A DNA stretch of 64,000 bases from an uncultured Eubacteriales bacterium (GTDB lineage Bacteria; Bacillota; Clostridia; Oscillospirales; CAG-272): the NCBI GenBank assembly GCA_934402395.1, contig CAKRTQ010000008.1, forward strand, positions 1 through 64,000, written 5' to 3'. Positions 36,555-43,541 of this stretch are shown here, piece after piece (position 1 is the first letter of the stretch; every line of letters begins with the position of its first letter). Below the pieces are notes generated by a model. That model saw only the letters and a list, made by a program, of their open reading frames with translations. It made no database searches and was not told where the DNA came from. The position numbers and the translations under genes were made by a program.

Positions 36555-36588
36555 AGAAAAAGCCACCCGACTTTTTCGGTCGGGTGGC
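36555..36588 (-). terminator. terminator of the element tldDE operon
   Basis: Perfect GCCACCCGAC/GTCGGGTGGC stem, followed on the minus strand by TTTTTC. It separates the cargo operon from the mobilization operon. Confidence 0.85.
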
Positions 36589-36675
36589 GGCACAAATAGG
36601 ATGTTAGTTTAACAAATAGGAATTTATTTGTGTAAGCTTATCTTATGATACTTATGTTTGCATATACCTGTTCAT

Positions 36676-37893
36676 TTAACTCTTTTTCACGTCCATGACG
36701 ACTGCGCACAGCATACTGTCCGGGGACGGGTCGCCTCTGACGGCGCCGATGTAGTCATTGCCGAGGAAGTTGCTGAAATCGCCTCCGATATTCAGTTCCG
36801 GAAGGCGCCCGACCAATCTGCCGTTTTCCATCAGGTAAGACATCTGTACCGGTGCGGCAAAATGACCGTCCGGTGTGGTATCGCCGCCTGAAGTCATGAC
36901 GACATAGATCGCTTTGCCCGGTACAAGCGCGCTCAGTGTAGGCGCAGTCGGCTCTGCATAAAAACGGTTGAAGCCAAGGGTCGGCACGCCATCATACGGG
37001 GCTGCCGCCGTGCCGGTATTGGGCAGGTTCAGCTTTTCTGCCGATTTTTTCGTTGTCAGAAGACCGACAAGCGTTCCTCTGTCGATCAGCGTGGGGCGCA
37101 GATCGGGTGCTACGCACCCCTCTGTATCAAAGAAGCATACGCCGGGATTTGTGGCGGGATTCATATCGTTTTTCAGGGAGAGCCTGTCCGAGAAAAATTT
37201 TTTACCGAGCTTTCCGCTGAGCAGCGAAGCGCCGGAAGCGTACATTTCGGCAATAAAATGCTGCAGAGTGCCGCCGAGCAGATCGCTGATATCCATGACC
37301 ACGGGATAGCGTCCGGGAGCGATGTCGGCAGGCGTATAAAACGCGTCGTATTCATTTTTGAACTGTGAAAGCAGCGCATCCGGGTCAAAGTCAGCGCCTT
37401 TATACCCGAATGAGGTATCAAACAGATTGCCGGAGCCACGGTTCTGCGCAAGCAGCTGAATGCTCACATTGCTGCCGGAGCTTGTCAGGTGACGCCCAAG
37501 GGAGTTGCGATATTCGGCTCTTCTGTAATTCAGACTGATTTTATTTGAAAAGGCGAAACGAGGGCAGGCTTCGCCGAGGCGGTCAAGAAAACTCTGCATT
37601 GTGGGTATCAGTTCGGACACCGGAATAATTTCTTTTTCATTGAGACTTTCTTGTTCCAGTGCACCGCCCAGTTTGCAGGGATAAGGAATGCCGAGAGTCA
37701 GAGCATCCCGCGCCTTGTCGGTCAGCGCTTGCTCGTCGGGCGTTCCGAGACACCCGGCAACGCCGATGCATCCGTTTTCATATACGCGGACGGTGCCTGT
37801 TGCTTCTTCCTTCTCACGGAAGCTGTCGATTTTTCCTCCGGTGACATTGAGCGTAACGGAGCGCTGTGTTTCGGTCAAAAACTCTTTTTCCAT
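36676..37893 (-). CDS. tldE: TldE/PmbA-family protein (element copy)
   Basis: 405 residues from the ATG after GAGGTGAG, 10 bp after tldD. TldE is the partner that forms a heterodimeric zinc protease with TldD and lacks the catalytic HExxxH, as here. Family blocks seen: RKKEEATGTVRVYENGCIGVAG-like N-terminal strand repeats, MDISDLLGGTLQHFIAEM, the FFDTEGCVAPDLRPTLIDRGTLVGLL region, and the C-terminal PELNIGGDFSNFLGNDYIGAV. The TldD/E complex trims unfolded peptides and RiPP leader regions; the substrate here is unknown. It is distinct in sequence from the chromosomal pair at 49156-51821. Confidence 0.87.
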   Translation of the reverse strand: MEKEFLTETQRSVTLNVTGGKIDSFREKEEATGTVRVYENGCIGVAGCLGTPDEQALTDKARDALTLGIPYPCKLGGALEQESLNEKEIIPVSELIPTMQSFLDRLGEACPRFAFSNKISLNYRRAEYRNSLGRHLTSSGSNVSIQLLAQNRGSGNLFDTSFGYKGADFDPDALLSQFKNEYDAFYTPADIAPGRYPVVMDISDLLGGTLQHFIAEMYASGASLLSGKLGKKFFSDRLSLKNDMNPATNPGVCFFDTEGCVAPDLRPTLIDRGTLVGLLTTKKSAEKLNLPNTGTAAAPYDGVPTLGFNRFYAEPTAPTLSALVPGKAIYVVMTSGGDTTPDGHFAAPVQMSYLMENGRLVGRLPELNIGGDFSNFLGNDYIGAVRGDPSPDSMLCAVVMDVKKS

Positions 37894-37903
37894 GATTCTC
37901 ACC

Positions 37904-39241
37904 TCACTGTACATTCATAGACGAAACGCGGACGTAAGGACCGCCGAAGCCGACGGGCAGATTCATTTGCTCCATCTTGCCGCAGCCGCCGGTCACAAAC
38001 GAAAGCAGGTGCACATCCCGCGTCAGACCGTCGATCAGACCGAGCGTTTCAAACACAGAGCCTGTCAGCACGCTGATCTGTACCGGACGCCCCAGCTTGC
38101 CGTCAACGATCTCGTATGCAAGGCTGGGGGCTATGGTGAATGTGCTCATGCCGCTCCCGTGGTTGATCGTTTTGATAAAATAACCCTTTTTGATCGGGGC
38201 GATCAGCTGATCGAAATCCAGATCGCCGCCCTCAATATATGTGGTCGTCATGCGCACGATCGGCTCGAATGTGCAGTCGGTCGCACGTGCATTGCCGGTA
38301 AGCGCCTCGCCGAGTGCAACAGCAGTCTGGGCACTGTGCAGGCGTCCTGCCAGTATGCCGTTTTTGATAAGATAATTCTTGCGTGCGCGTGTTCCTTCGT
38401 CATCATACGGAACATATCCGCAGCCGGGGACGGAACCACAGTCAACAATAGATAAAATGGACGAGCCGACGGTTTTGCCGAGCTGCCACTCATCACGCAT
38501 TGATTTGTCCGAGAGCATGAAGTCAGATTCTGACTTGTGTCCGAACGATTCATGCGCAAAGACTCCGGCTGCTTCCGGCGAAAGGACGACCGGATATTTT
38601 CCGGGGGTGACCGGTACGGAATTGCGCATGAAATATGCCTCCTCCGCAACGGCGGCACGAAGCTCGTCATTCAGCCCCTTAAGCTCGTCGAAGCGGGTCG
38701 CGCCCTTCTGCCATGTCCCCGTGAACTTCTTTTCGCCTTCCGCCATGCTGCACGTGAAGGACAGTCCGCAGGTCTGATAATCATATGTGATATCCGCTCC
38801 GAGACTGGACTGAAAGCGGAACAGGCTGTTGCGGTCAAGGTATAAGCCCTTGTGCGTGGTGACGCAGGAATCCTCCGAGAGCAGGGGCAGATATGACAGC
38901 AGAAGCGCTTGCTTTTCCCCGGCGGGAATATCCCGGACAGAGCAGTCGGCAAAGCTGATCGCCGTGTCCCGGTTGCGCTCGAAGCGGCGGACAACGGGAT
39001 CATCAAGGATCTGCGCGTTGGGCGTGGCAGCCGCATAAAGACCGTCAAGCGTCTTCTGCAGATGCGCAAGATCGGTCACGGATGCATAATACCACATCCT
39101 GCCATCATAGACCCGCAGAAATGCGCGGCATTCGACGCTGGTCTTCATTTCCTGCAAAATACCGTCTGTATAGGAAATCACGGTCCGGCTGCGGTCCTCG
39201 GTGCGGACGTCAGCATAAAAACCGTTTTTGAATTCAATCAT
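37904..39241 (-). CDS. tldD: TldD-family metalloprotease (element copy)
   Basis: 445 residues. The catalytic HESFGH motif lies at about 230-235, with a late metal-ligand-type cysteine in FVTGGCGKMEQMNLPVGFGGPYV. The C-terminal segment matches TldD, and the N-terminal half has the usual long beta meander. An excellent AAGGAGG precedes the ATG. It is first in a two-gene operon with tldE, carried as cargo on the mobile element, and has two direct repeats upstream of its promoter. Possible jobs are maturation of a modified peptide, toxin degradation or protein quality control. Confidence 0.9.
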   Translation of the reverse strand: MIEFKNGFYADVRTEDRSRTVISYTDGILQEMKTSVECRAFLRVYDGRMWYYASVTDLAHLQKTLDGLYAAATPNAQILDDPVVRRFERNRDTAISFADCSVRDIPAGEKQALLLSYLPLLSEDSCVTTHKGLYLDRNSLFRFQSSLGADITYDYQTCGLSFTCSMAEGEKKFTGTWQKGATRFDELKGLNDELRAAVAEEAYFMRNSVPVTPGKYPVVLSPEAAGVFAHESFGHKSESDFMLSDKSMRDEWQLGKTVGSSILSIVDCGSVPGCGYVPYDDEGTRARKNYLIKNGILAGRLHSAQTAVALGEALTGNARATDCTFEPIVRMTTTYIEGGDLDFDQLIAPIKKGYFIKTINHGSGMSTFTIAPSLAYEIVDGKLGRPVQISVLTGSVFETLGLIDGLTRDVHLLSFVTGGCGKMEQMNLPVGFGGPYVRVSSMNVQ

Positions 39242-39279
39242 AAAAGAAAACCTCCTTCTCTTTGATCAACTAAAGTTAT

Positions 39280-39308
39280 AGTATATGGATATTAATATTT
39301 CTTACATT
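39280..39308 (-). promoter_or_regulatory. promoter of the element tldDE operon
   Basis: On the minus strand a TATACT -10 (39280-39285) is preceded at 17 bp by a poor -35 (AATGTA, 39303-39308). The weak -35 with repeats directly upstream suggests activator dependence. Confidence 0.5.
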
Positions 39309-39350
39309 CTTATACGAAGATGTGTTAATACTTATACGAATATTTGTTAA
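39309..39350 (-). promoter_or_regulatory. tandem 20-bp operator-like direct repeats
   Basis: Copies 39309-39328 and 39331-39350 match in 18 of 20 bases (plus strand CTTATACGA, then TGTTAA) with a 22-bp period, two helical turns. The nearer copy abuts the -35 position of tldD. The spacing and CGTTAACA/TATTAACA cores resemble LytTR-type response-regulator sites. Confidence 0.6.
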
Positions 39351-39770
39351 CGAAATAAGAACATAATACCGGTGTCCATGCCGTCAATGACATCGGAAGT
39401 GCGGATTCCGCGAGCAATATCGGATGACAACCGATTCCTCAGATTTGCTTCGTCCGTTATCAAGGATATTTTTATGAATCTGCAAGCGCTTGCGTCTAAT
39501 TCCTTGATTATACGATTGATGATGGATTGTTCATGCATAACCCAGCAAAAAATAATGTTATCGTAAGCGGTACAACGAAGAAAGCTGTTCAACAGATAAC
39601 AGATATTGCGCATGACCATTTCTTTTGTTTCTTCAGTTACCTGAAACGGATCGGCAGCCCAACACCAGTCACCGTCCAGAAAAACGCTGTTTGGCAAGTC
39701 TATTTTCAGTTGTTAGAAAGGTAGTTTTACAAACACCCATTGTACCGCCAATCAAATACAGCGTTTTCAT
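39347..39770 (-). pseudogene. decayed P-loop kinase/AAA ATPase gene
   Basis: The reading begins MKTLYLIGGTMGVCKTT and then needs a one-base frame change near 39715-39725 to continue as QLKIDLPNSVFLDGDWCWAADPFQ and onward to GIRTSDVIDG. Related clostridial proteins, as I recall them, have GVGKTT at the Walker A; the Gly-to-Cys change here would damage ATP binding. The 3' end also stops early, about 40-50 residues short of the usual 170-180. Frameshift, P-loop loss and truncation together indicate a dead gene. It sits between the HTH protein and tldD, so it may once have belonged to the cargo module. Confidence 0.75.
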
Positions 39771-39805
39771 ACCGATCCCCCTCAAACTTCCGATTTGTCG
39801 ATATC

Positions 39806-40711
39806 TTATCCTTGTTCTTTTATATATATTTCAAACTGCTCCCGCATAGCTTGCAGGCGTTTGGTCACGGCGCTGTGCGTCTTATAGCCGAGCGTTTCCG
39901 CAATTTCCTTCTGCGTTTTACCGTTTTCCCGCATGATGAAAATCGCACGGTCATCCTCCGACAATGTGACAATGAATCCGTTTCGCAGTTCCATATAGGC
40001 TTCTTCCGTGCTTTCGGTTGGAGAAAAGAAGTCGGAGGCACTTTCGACGGCATCCATGTTGCTTGCCATCACTTCTTCAAGCGACAATGCCGCACCGAGC
40101 TGCGTATCGGAATGTGTCCATCTTTTCAGAAAATTGATTTTGTCGTGATTTTCACACACGGAATCATTGAAATCCTCGTGTGCCGTGAGCTTTGTATCCC
40201 CCTTATGGAGCGCCGCAAAGATTTCCGGCGTTTTCTGTGCCGTCATCAGTGCGTTGATCATCTCTTCCATGAAAAGCCCGGCAAGTTTGTCCACAACATC
40301 TTCGATTTCTTCGTCGGTCAATTCCTCCAGTGTCTTTCCATGTGCCTTTGCACAGGCTTTGAATCCGGCTTCGAGCGGCTCCTGCAGGTCGGAAAAGAAT
40401 TTGTCGATGGAGGCTTTGAATTGTTTCTCATCGCCCATAATTTCGGCAACCATATCCGCAATGTACGCCGCGTCGCCTTCTTTCAGACAGTTCAGCGGAT
40501 AGTTTTTCGAGAAATTTCTCATCGAGCGCTTATTTCCCGTTTCGGGAAGTAGCTTCAGCCATGACTGTGCAAAGAACTTTTTCGCCTTGGCATAAATCCG
40601 AAGTTGTGCGGGCGTATATTTTTTGTCATCGAAGGCAGGGATATTTCCGGTAAAATCATGCGTTTCATAGTATGCCTGAAGCGCATCCCGCGTCTCTTTG
40701 TCGTATGGCAT
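39806..40711 (-). CDS. protein with C-terminal sigma-region-4-like HTH
   Basis: 301 residues. The C-terminal 65 residues read like sigma region 4 (LSEDDRAIFIMRENGKTQKEIAETLGYKTHSAVTKRLQAMREQ). The N-terminal 230 residues are helical, rich in Lys, Glu and Asp, and unlike sigma region 2, so it is more likely a DNA-binding regulator than a full sigma factor. A strong ACGGAGGA site and its own consensus promoter precede it. It lies at the element's right end, upstream of the kinase remnant and tldDE, and is the only visible regulator candidate for them. Confidence 0.7.
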   Translation of the reverse strand: MPYDKETRDALQAYYETHDFTGNIPAFDDKKYTPAQLRIYAKAKKFFAQSWLKLLPETGNKRSMRNFSKNYPLNCLKEGDAAYIADMVAEIMGDEKQFKASIDKFFSDLQEPLEAGFKACAKAHGKTLEELTDEEIEDVVDKLAGLFMEEMINALMTAQKTPEIFAALHKGDTKLTAHEDFNDSVCENHDKINFLKRWTHSDTQLGAALSLEEVMASNMDAVESASDFFSPTESTEEAYMELRNGFIVTLSEDDRAIFIMRENGKTQKEIAETLGYKTHSAVTKRLQAMREQFEIYIKEQG

Positions 40712-40747
40712 GGCAAGTCCTCCGTAGTGATTATTCTTTCTGAATTA

Positions 40748-40776
40748 ATTATACCATTTTTTCGACCGTTTTTCAA
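40748..40776 (-). promoter_or_regulatory. promoter of the element HTH gene
   Basis: On the minus strand TTGAAA (40771-40776), 17 bp, TGGTATAAT with -10 at 40748-40753. Confidence 0.75.
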
Positions 40777-40786
40777 GGACGAAAAA

Positions 40787-40842
40787 GTGCAAACAAAAAC
40801 ACGCAGAATTCAGAAATGAACTCTGCGTGTTTTTGTTTGCAC
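40787..40842. terminator. 21-bp perfect stem near the element right end
   Basis: GTGCAAACAAAAACACGCAGA (40787-40807) pairs perfectly with 40822-40842 around a 14-nt loop. The arm ends in TTTTTG on either strand, so it can act as a bidirectional terminator. It isolates the element's right end. Confidence 0.8.
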
Positions 40843-40876
40843 TCTCAATCGGCTGATTTAGATGGATGCATAAAAA

Positions 40877-40890
40877 CATCCTTATGAGAA
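40877..40890 (-). repeat. right terminal inverted repeat of the element
   Basis: CATCCTTATGAGAA, exact inverse of 31127-31140, 6 bp inside the TTT core. Confidence 0.75.
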
Positions 40891-40896
40891 TTTGCC

Positions 40897-40956
40897 TTTG
40901 GCCGTCCTTTTGTTTTTGAAGAAGCACTGCAAAATTCGGACCCCTCAAGCCCGCCG
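40897..40956 (+). repeat. 60-bp direct repeat, right copy
   Basis: Identical to 30948-31007. It begins with the right half of the interrupted terminator and marks the return of chromosomal DNA. From here to 41054 no gene is seen. Confidence 0.9.
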
Positions 40957-41054
40957 GGGCGGTTTTTGTTTCCGCGGTATGCCGTACATTTGCCATTTCC
41001 CGCGATGTCTGTGAGCTTTTTGTCGAGGGAAGCGGTTTTATGTATTTTTCGGTA

Positions 41055-41084
41055 TTGACAATAGGGCACTGTATGTGGTAAAAT
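41055..41084 (+). promoter_or_regulatory. promoter of the third ECF operon
   Basis: TTGACA (41055-41060), 18-bp spacer, TAAAAT (41079-41084). It looks like a housekeeping promoter rather than an ECF one. Confidence 0.65.
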
Positions 41085-41123
41085 TAATAAAATTGAAAAA
41101 ACAAAGGAACGGAGGAAAATGGC

Positions 41124-41678
41124 GTGCTTTGCTTTTTGCTGACGATCACGGATGACAGCAGCCGTGAAATGATCATACGCATATATAAGACTTTTCACGA
41201 CGATATGATAAGATTCGCCAAAAGCAGACTTAAAAACGCCGGCTCTCCGAATTACGCGATAGACGCCGAGGATGCGGTGCAGAATGCCTTTCTCAAGCTT
41301 ACAAAATATGCGGGATCGATAAGGGCCAACACCCCGGACCGTGAGCTTCGGGCTTATGTTTTTTCGATCGTTTCAAACGAAGTTTCCGACATTCTGGCGG
41401 GCGACACCGATTTTGACGACATTGACGACCACACCGACGAGATAGACGATGATGAATTTTGCGCTTCACTGGCTGTAAACGAACGCTATGAAGAGGTGGT
41501 CGCCGCTATACGCAGCCTTGACGAAAAATACAGCATAACGCTGCTTTACAGATTTCAGAAGGAAATGACGGTAGCAGAGATCGCCGGTCTCATGGGGCTT
41601 TCCGAAAAGACGGTATACACAAGGATCGAACGCGGCAAAAAGCTGCTGCTCGATGCGCTTGAAATAAGTAAAAATTAA
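41124..41678 (+). CDS. ECF-type sigma factor (ECF-3)
   Basis: 184 residues from a GTG codon 8 nt after GGAGG. An ATG 5 bp upstream is out of frame and hits a stop after seven codons. Region 2 is seen in IRIYKTFHDDMIRFAKSRLKN and DAEDAVQNAFLKLTKYAGS. An acidic linker (DTDFDDIDDHTDEIDDDEF) follows, then region 4 (IRSLDEKYSITLLYRFQKEMTVAEIAGLMGLSEKTVYTRIERGKK). It precedes a membrane protein of anti-sigma type. Confidence 0.85.
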   Translation: MLCFLLTITDDSSREMIIRIYKTFHDDMIRFAKSRLKNAGSPNYAIDAEDAVQNAFLKLTKYAGSIRANTPDRELRAYVFSIVSNEVSDILAGDTDFDDIDDHTDEIDDDEFCASLAVNERYEEVVAAIRSLDEKYSITLLYRFQKEMTVAEIAGLMGLSEKTVYTRIERGKKLLLDALEISKN

Positions 41679-41734
41679 AATAAAGGCTGCTGCTTTCGCA
41701 GCCCGCTCGAATCCGAAGAACACAGGAAAGGTAA

Positions 41735-41754
41735 GCTTTTGCAAACGCAAAAGC
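41735..41754 (+). promoter_or_regulatory. leader hairpin before the anti-sigma-like start
   Basis: GCTTTTGC-AAAC-GCAAAAGC, an 8-bp stem with a 4-nt loop. It sits between a GGAAAGG purine tract (41725-41731) and the ATG, ending exactly 12 nt before it. The same design recurs at 42658-42677. A different GGCTGC/GCAGCC hairpin lies upstream at 41685-41703. Confidence 0.7.
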
Positions 41755-41766
41755 CATGGTAAAAAA

Positions 41767-42444
41767 ATGTTCCGTACAGATGTTAAACCGTTTGCCGATG
41801 CCCTTTGCGAGGCGCTGTCCGAAAAATATAGCGAAGAGCTGTCGGCTTGCGGCTGCGACGCATCCTGCACCCCCGGACATTACAAAAAAATGAGCGCGAT
41901 CCTCGGCATACGCGTCGGCAAAACCGCGCGCTCGGTCAAAAAAACGGTGTGGGCGCTCATTCTTGCGGCTGCTTTGCTGCTTGCGAGCTGCGCGGCATAC
42001 GTTTACCGCAGAGAGATCGGCGGCTTTTTTGAAAAGGTCTATGAGGATTTCATTATCATTGAAAGCAACGGCAGACACACCGATGGCAGCGCGAGAACCG
42101 GCGAGTGGAGCGTGAACGTCGGCTACGTACCATCAGGATACAGGTTCGCGGGTCAAGACAGCAGAGAAACGAGTATTTCACAGAATTACGTGGATGTTTC
42201 GGGAAGAAAACTGAATATTTCGGTTTATTCGTCCGGAGGCACATCACTCTTTTTGAATCTTAGTGATGAACCCGCATCCGTGGTGACGGTGGGAAATACC
42301 GATGTTTACTGTCACAGTTCAAGTATAATGTATTCGTACGCGTGGCGTACCGAAGGGATGGCTGTCATCCTGCGTACGCCCTATAAACTTACACCGGATG
42401 AGCTTGAATGTATGGTCGCGGGTGTTAAGGTAAGTGAAAAATGA
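41767..42444 (+). CDS. anti-sigma-like membrane protein, DUF4367-type outer domain
   Basis: 225 residues. A cytoplasmic N-terminus of about 58 residues with three cysteines (CGCDASC) leads to one membrane span (VWALILAAALLLASCAAYVY, about 60-79). The outer domain ends SYAWRTEGMAVILRTPYKLTPDELECMVAGV, similar to DUF4367 domains that often follow sigma genes. The distance from the sigma gene is 88 bp, filled by two hairpins. The start lacks a close Shine-Dalgarno; the purine tract is beyond the leader hairpin. Confidence 0.65.
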   Translation: MFRTDVKPFADALCEALSEKYSEELSACGCDASCTPGHYKKMSAILGIRVGKTARSVKKTVWALILAAALLLASCAAYVYRREIGGFFEKVYEDFIIIESNGRHTDGSARTGEWSVNVGYVPSGYRFAGQDSRETSISQNYVDVSGRKLNISVYSSGGTSLFLNLSDEPASVVTVGNTDVYCHSSSIMYSYAWRTEGMAVILRTPYKLTPDELECMVAGVKVSEK

Positions 42445-42493
42445 AAATTTGCTGTCGCGCCGGGTGTGCGGAGGCAAAAAAATACGGTCAGAC

Positions 42494-42540
42494 GGCGGTG
42501 TCAAAAATTTTTTGACACCGCCGAAAATTTTTTTGTTTTT
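42494..42540 (+). terminator. terminator after the anti-sigma-like gene
   Basis: GGCGGTGTCAAAAA with its complement, then an A/T-rich tail with runs of T. It is built like the hairpins at 7698 and 16079. Confidence 0.85.
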
Positions 42541-42582
42541 TTGAAGAAAAAACGCGTCCTTTTCCGGTACTATATTATGCAA

Positions 42583-42604
42583 GGACATGATGAAGAACAT
42601 GTCC
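42583..42604. promoter_or_regulatory. inverted repeat in the leader of the secreted protein gene
   Basis: GGACATG-ATGAAGAA-CATGTCC, perfect 7-bp arms, shortly after a TATATT -10-like element (42571-42576). It may be an operator or leader structure. The -35 region is not convincing. Confidence 0.4.
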
Positions 42605-42657
42605 CCGCACGTTGCCGAAAGACGACATTTCAATATTACAGTTAAAGAAAGAAGGAA

Positions 42658-42677
42658 GCTTTTGCATATGCAAAAGC
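42658..42677 (+). promoter_or_regulatory. second copy of the leader hairpin
   Basis: GCTTTTGC-ATAT-GCAAAAGC directly after GAAGGAA and 12 nt before the ATG, the same arrangement as 41735-41754. Stem bases are identical; the loops differ. Confidence 0.7.
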
Positions 42678-42689
42678 AGTGACGGAAAA

Positions 42690-43160
42690 ATGAAAAAGAT
42701 CATTTCAAAAATATTAGTCGTTGCGCTCGCGGCGCTGATGCTGCTTGCGCTGCCCGCGCCCGTATTTGCGGCTGATGCGGCGCCGATGGCGGTGACACCG
42801 TGCATGAAGGTCTGTGAATGTTGTATACTTAATTTTAGTCCCGGCGCGTATGAGAATATGGCTGAAATAACGGTTGAGTACGAGTGCGATCCCGACGTGT
42901 TTTCAAAGATAAAGATCACCGTATCAATCGACAAACGCGTTCTCGGCATCTTCTGGAAGTCCGTTGATATCGGCGTGACCAAAAACAACGACTGGTACGG
43001 CACCTATCACAATCCTCAAGATAAAATAGTAATGCAGTTCCCGCTCGAGGGCGAGGGCACCTACAGATGCAACTTTACCGTTGAATTTACCGCCAAGGAC
43101 GGGCAGACCGACGTTATAGAAAAAACCATTGAGGCAAAGTACAACTACGTCGGCAATTGA
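42690..43160 (+). CDS. small secreted protein of unknown function
   Basis: 156 residues. A clear signal peptide with cleavage after AFA or nearby (MKKIISKILVVALAALMLLA, then PAPVFA-AD). The mature part has three clustered cysteines (CMKVCECC) and looks like a beta sandwich (AEITVEYECDP; KIKITVSIDKRVLGIFWKSVDIG; EGTYRCNFTVEFTAKDG). This start is preferred over an upstream in-frame ATG because of the signal peptide and CGGAAA. It may be a target of the neighbouring sigma factor. Not recognised. Confidence 0.6.
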   Translation: MKKIISKILVVALAALMLLALPAPVFAADAAPMAVTPCMKVCECCILNFSPGAYENMAEITVEYECDPDVFSKIKITVSIDKRVLGIFWKSVDIGVTKNNDWYGTYHNPQDKIVMQFPLEGEGTYRCNFTVEFTAKDGQTDVIEKTIEAKYNYVGN

Positions 43161-43288
43161 TCTCGGCACAGCGGAGGCATTGCCTCCTGCGCATCTCCCG
43201 GCACTCCGGTGCAGGAGATAATATATCAGCAGCCTTTTTCCCTAAAGTGTTGCTGCGGACTGCCGCACCGGGCGGCAGTCCCTTTCCC

Positions 43289-43327
43289 GGACCCGGCGGT
43301 TGTGAGTTCCGCCGGGTCTTTGTTTTA
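43289..43327 (+). terminator. terminator after the secreted protein gene
   Basis: GACCCGGCGG/CCGCCGGGTC stem with a TTTGTTTT tail. Confidence 0.85.
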
Positions 43328-43341
43328 TACACAGTGCAGGA

Positions 43342-43379
43342 GCGGAGCCGAAATGCCCGCTCCGCCGCTTTCTTTTTTT
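43342..43379 (+). terminator. second, backup terminator
   Basis: GCGGAGC/GCTCCGC stem followed by CGCTTTCTTTTTTT. Confidence 0.7.
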
Positions 43380-43427
43380 GAGATTAATATTTTTTTTTCG
43401 TTTTTTTAGGAAAACGCGCTTGCGGGC

Positions 43428-43456
43428 TTGACAAATTATTGCCGAAGTTGTATAAT
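43428..43456 (+). promoter_or_regulatory. consensus promoter of the ABC-exporter operon
   Basis: TTGACA (43428-43433), 17-bp spacer, TATAAT (43451-43456): a perfect sigma-A promoter, which would be very active unless repressed. Confidence 0.88.
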
Positions 43457-43476
43457 AACATCCCGTTATTAATAAC
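43453..43476. promoter_or_regulatory. overlapping operator palindromes at the ABC promoter
   Basis: TAATAAC-ATCCC-GTTATTA (43453-43471) overlaps GTTATTAATAAC (43465-43476), together covering the -10 and the start of transcription. The position fits a repressor site; no regulator gene is adjacent. Confidence 0.55.
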
Positions 43477-43541
43477 ATTGTTTTTTTTGCGGCGGATGAG
43501 CGCGAAATTTGCCGCAAAAAACCGTTAAGGAGAATAAAACA

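Larger units (their letters stand above)
36153..36555. other. non-coding, structure-rich leader/oriT region
   Basis: About 400 bp without a supported gene. It contains many short GC-rich dyads (for example GGCGCCTCGTGCCGAGG and GGCGTGAGATCACGCTCC on the minus strand). A GTCAGGAAC/GTTTCTGAC hairpin lies near 36497-36522. The oriT-like segment and the mob promoter are inside it. A plus-strand open frame here has no family character and is not called. Confidence 0.55.
43161..43541. other. 381-bp gap with stacked hairpins and ABC promoter
   Basis: No gene is supported. In order it holds GGAGGCA/TGCCTCC (43172-43186), GGACTGCCG/CGGCAGTCC (43257-43281), two terminators (43289 and 43342) and the promoter/operator of the ABC operon. 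Confidence 0.6.

Noticed and set aside
36055..36612. 185-codon plus-strand frame in the oriT/leader region
   Set aside because: No ribosome site, low-complexity composition, and it crosses three hairpins and the promoter of the mob operon.
39286..39351. 21-codon plus-strand frame (MDINISYIL...) as a candidate peptide gene next to tldD
   Set aside because: No ribosome site; it is created by reading through the operator-like direct repeats.
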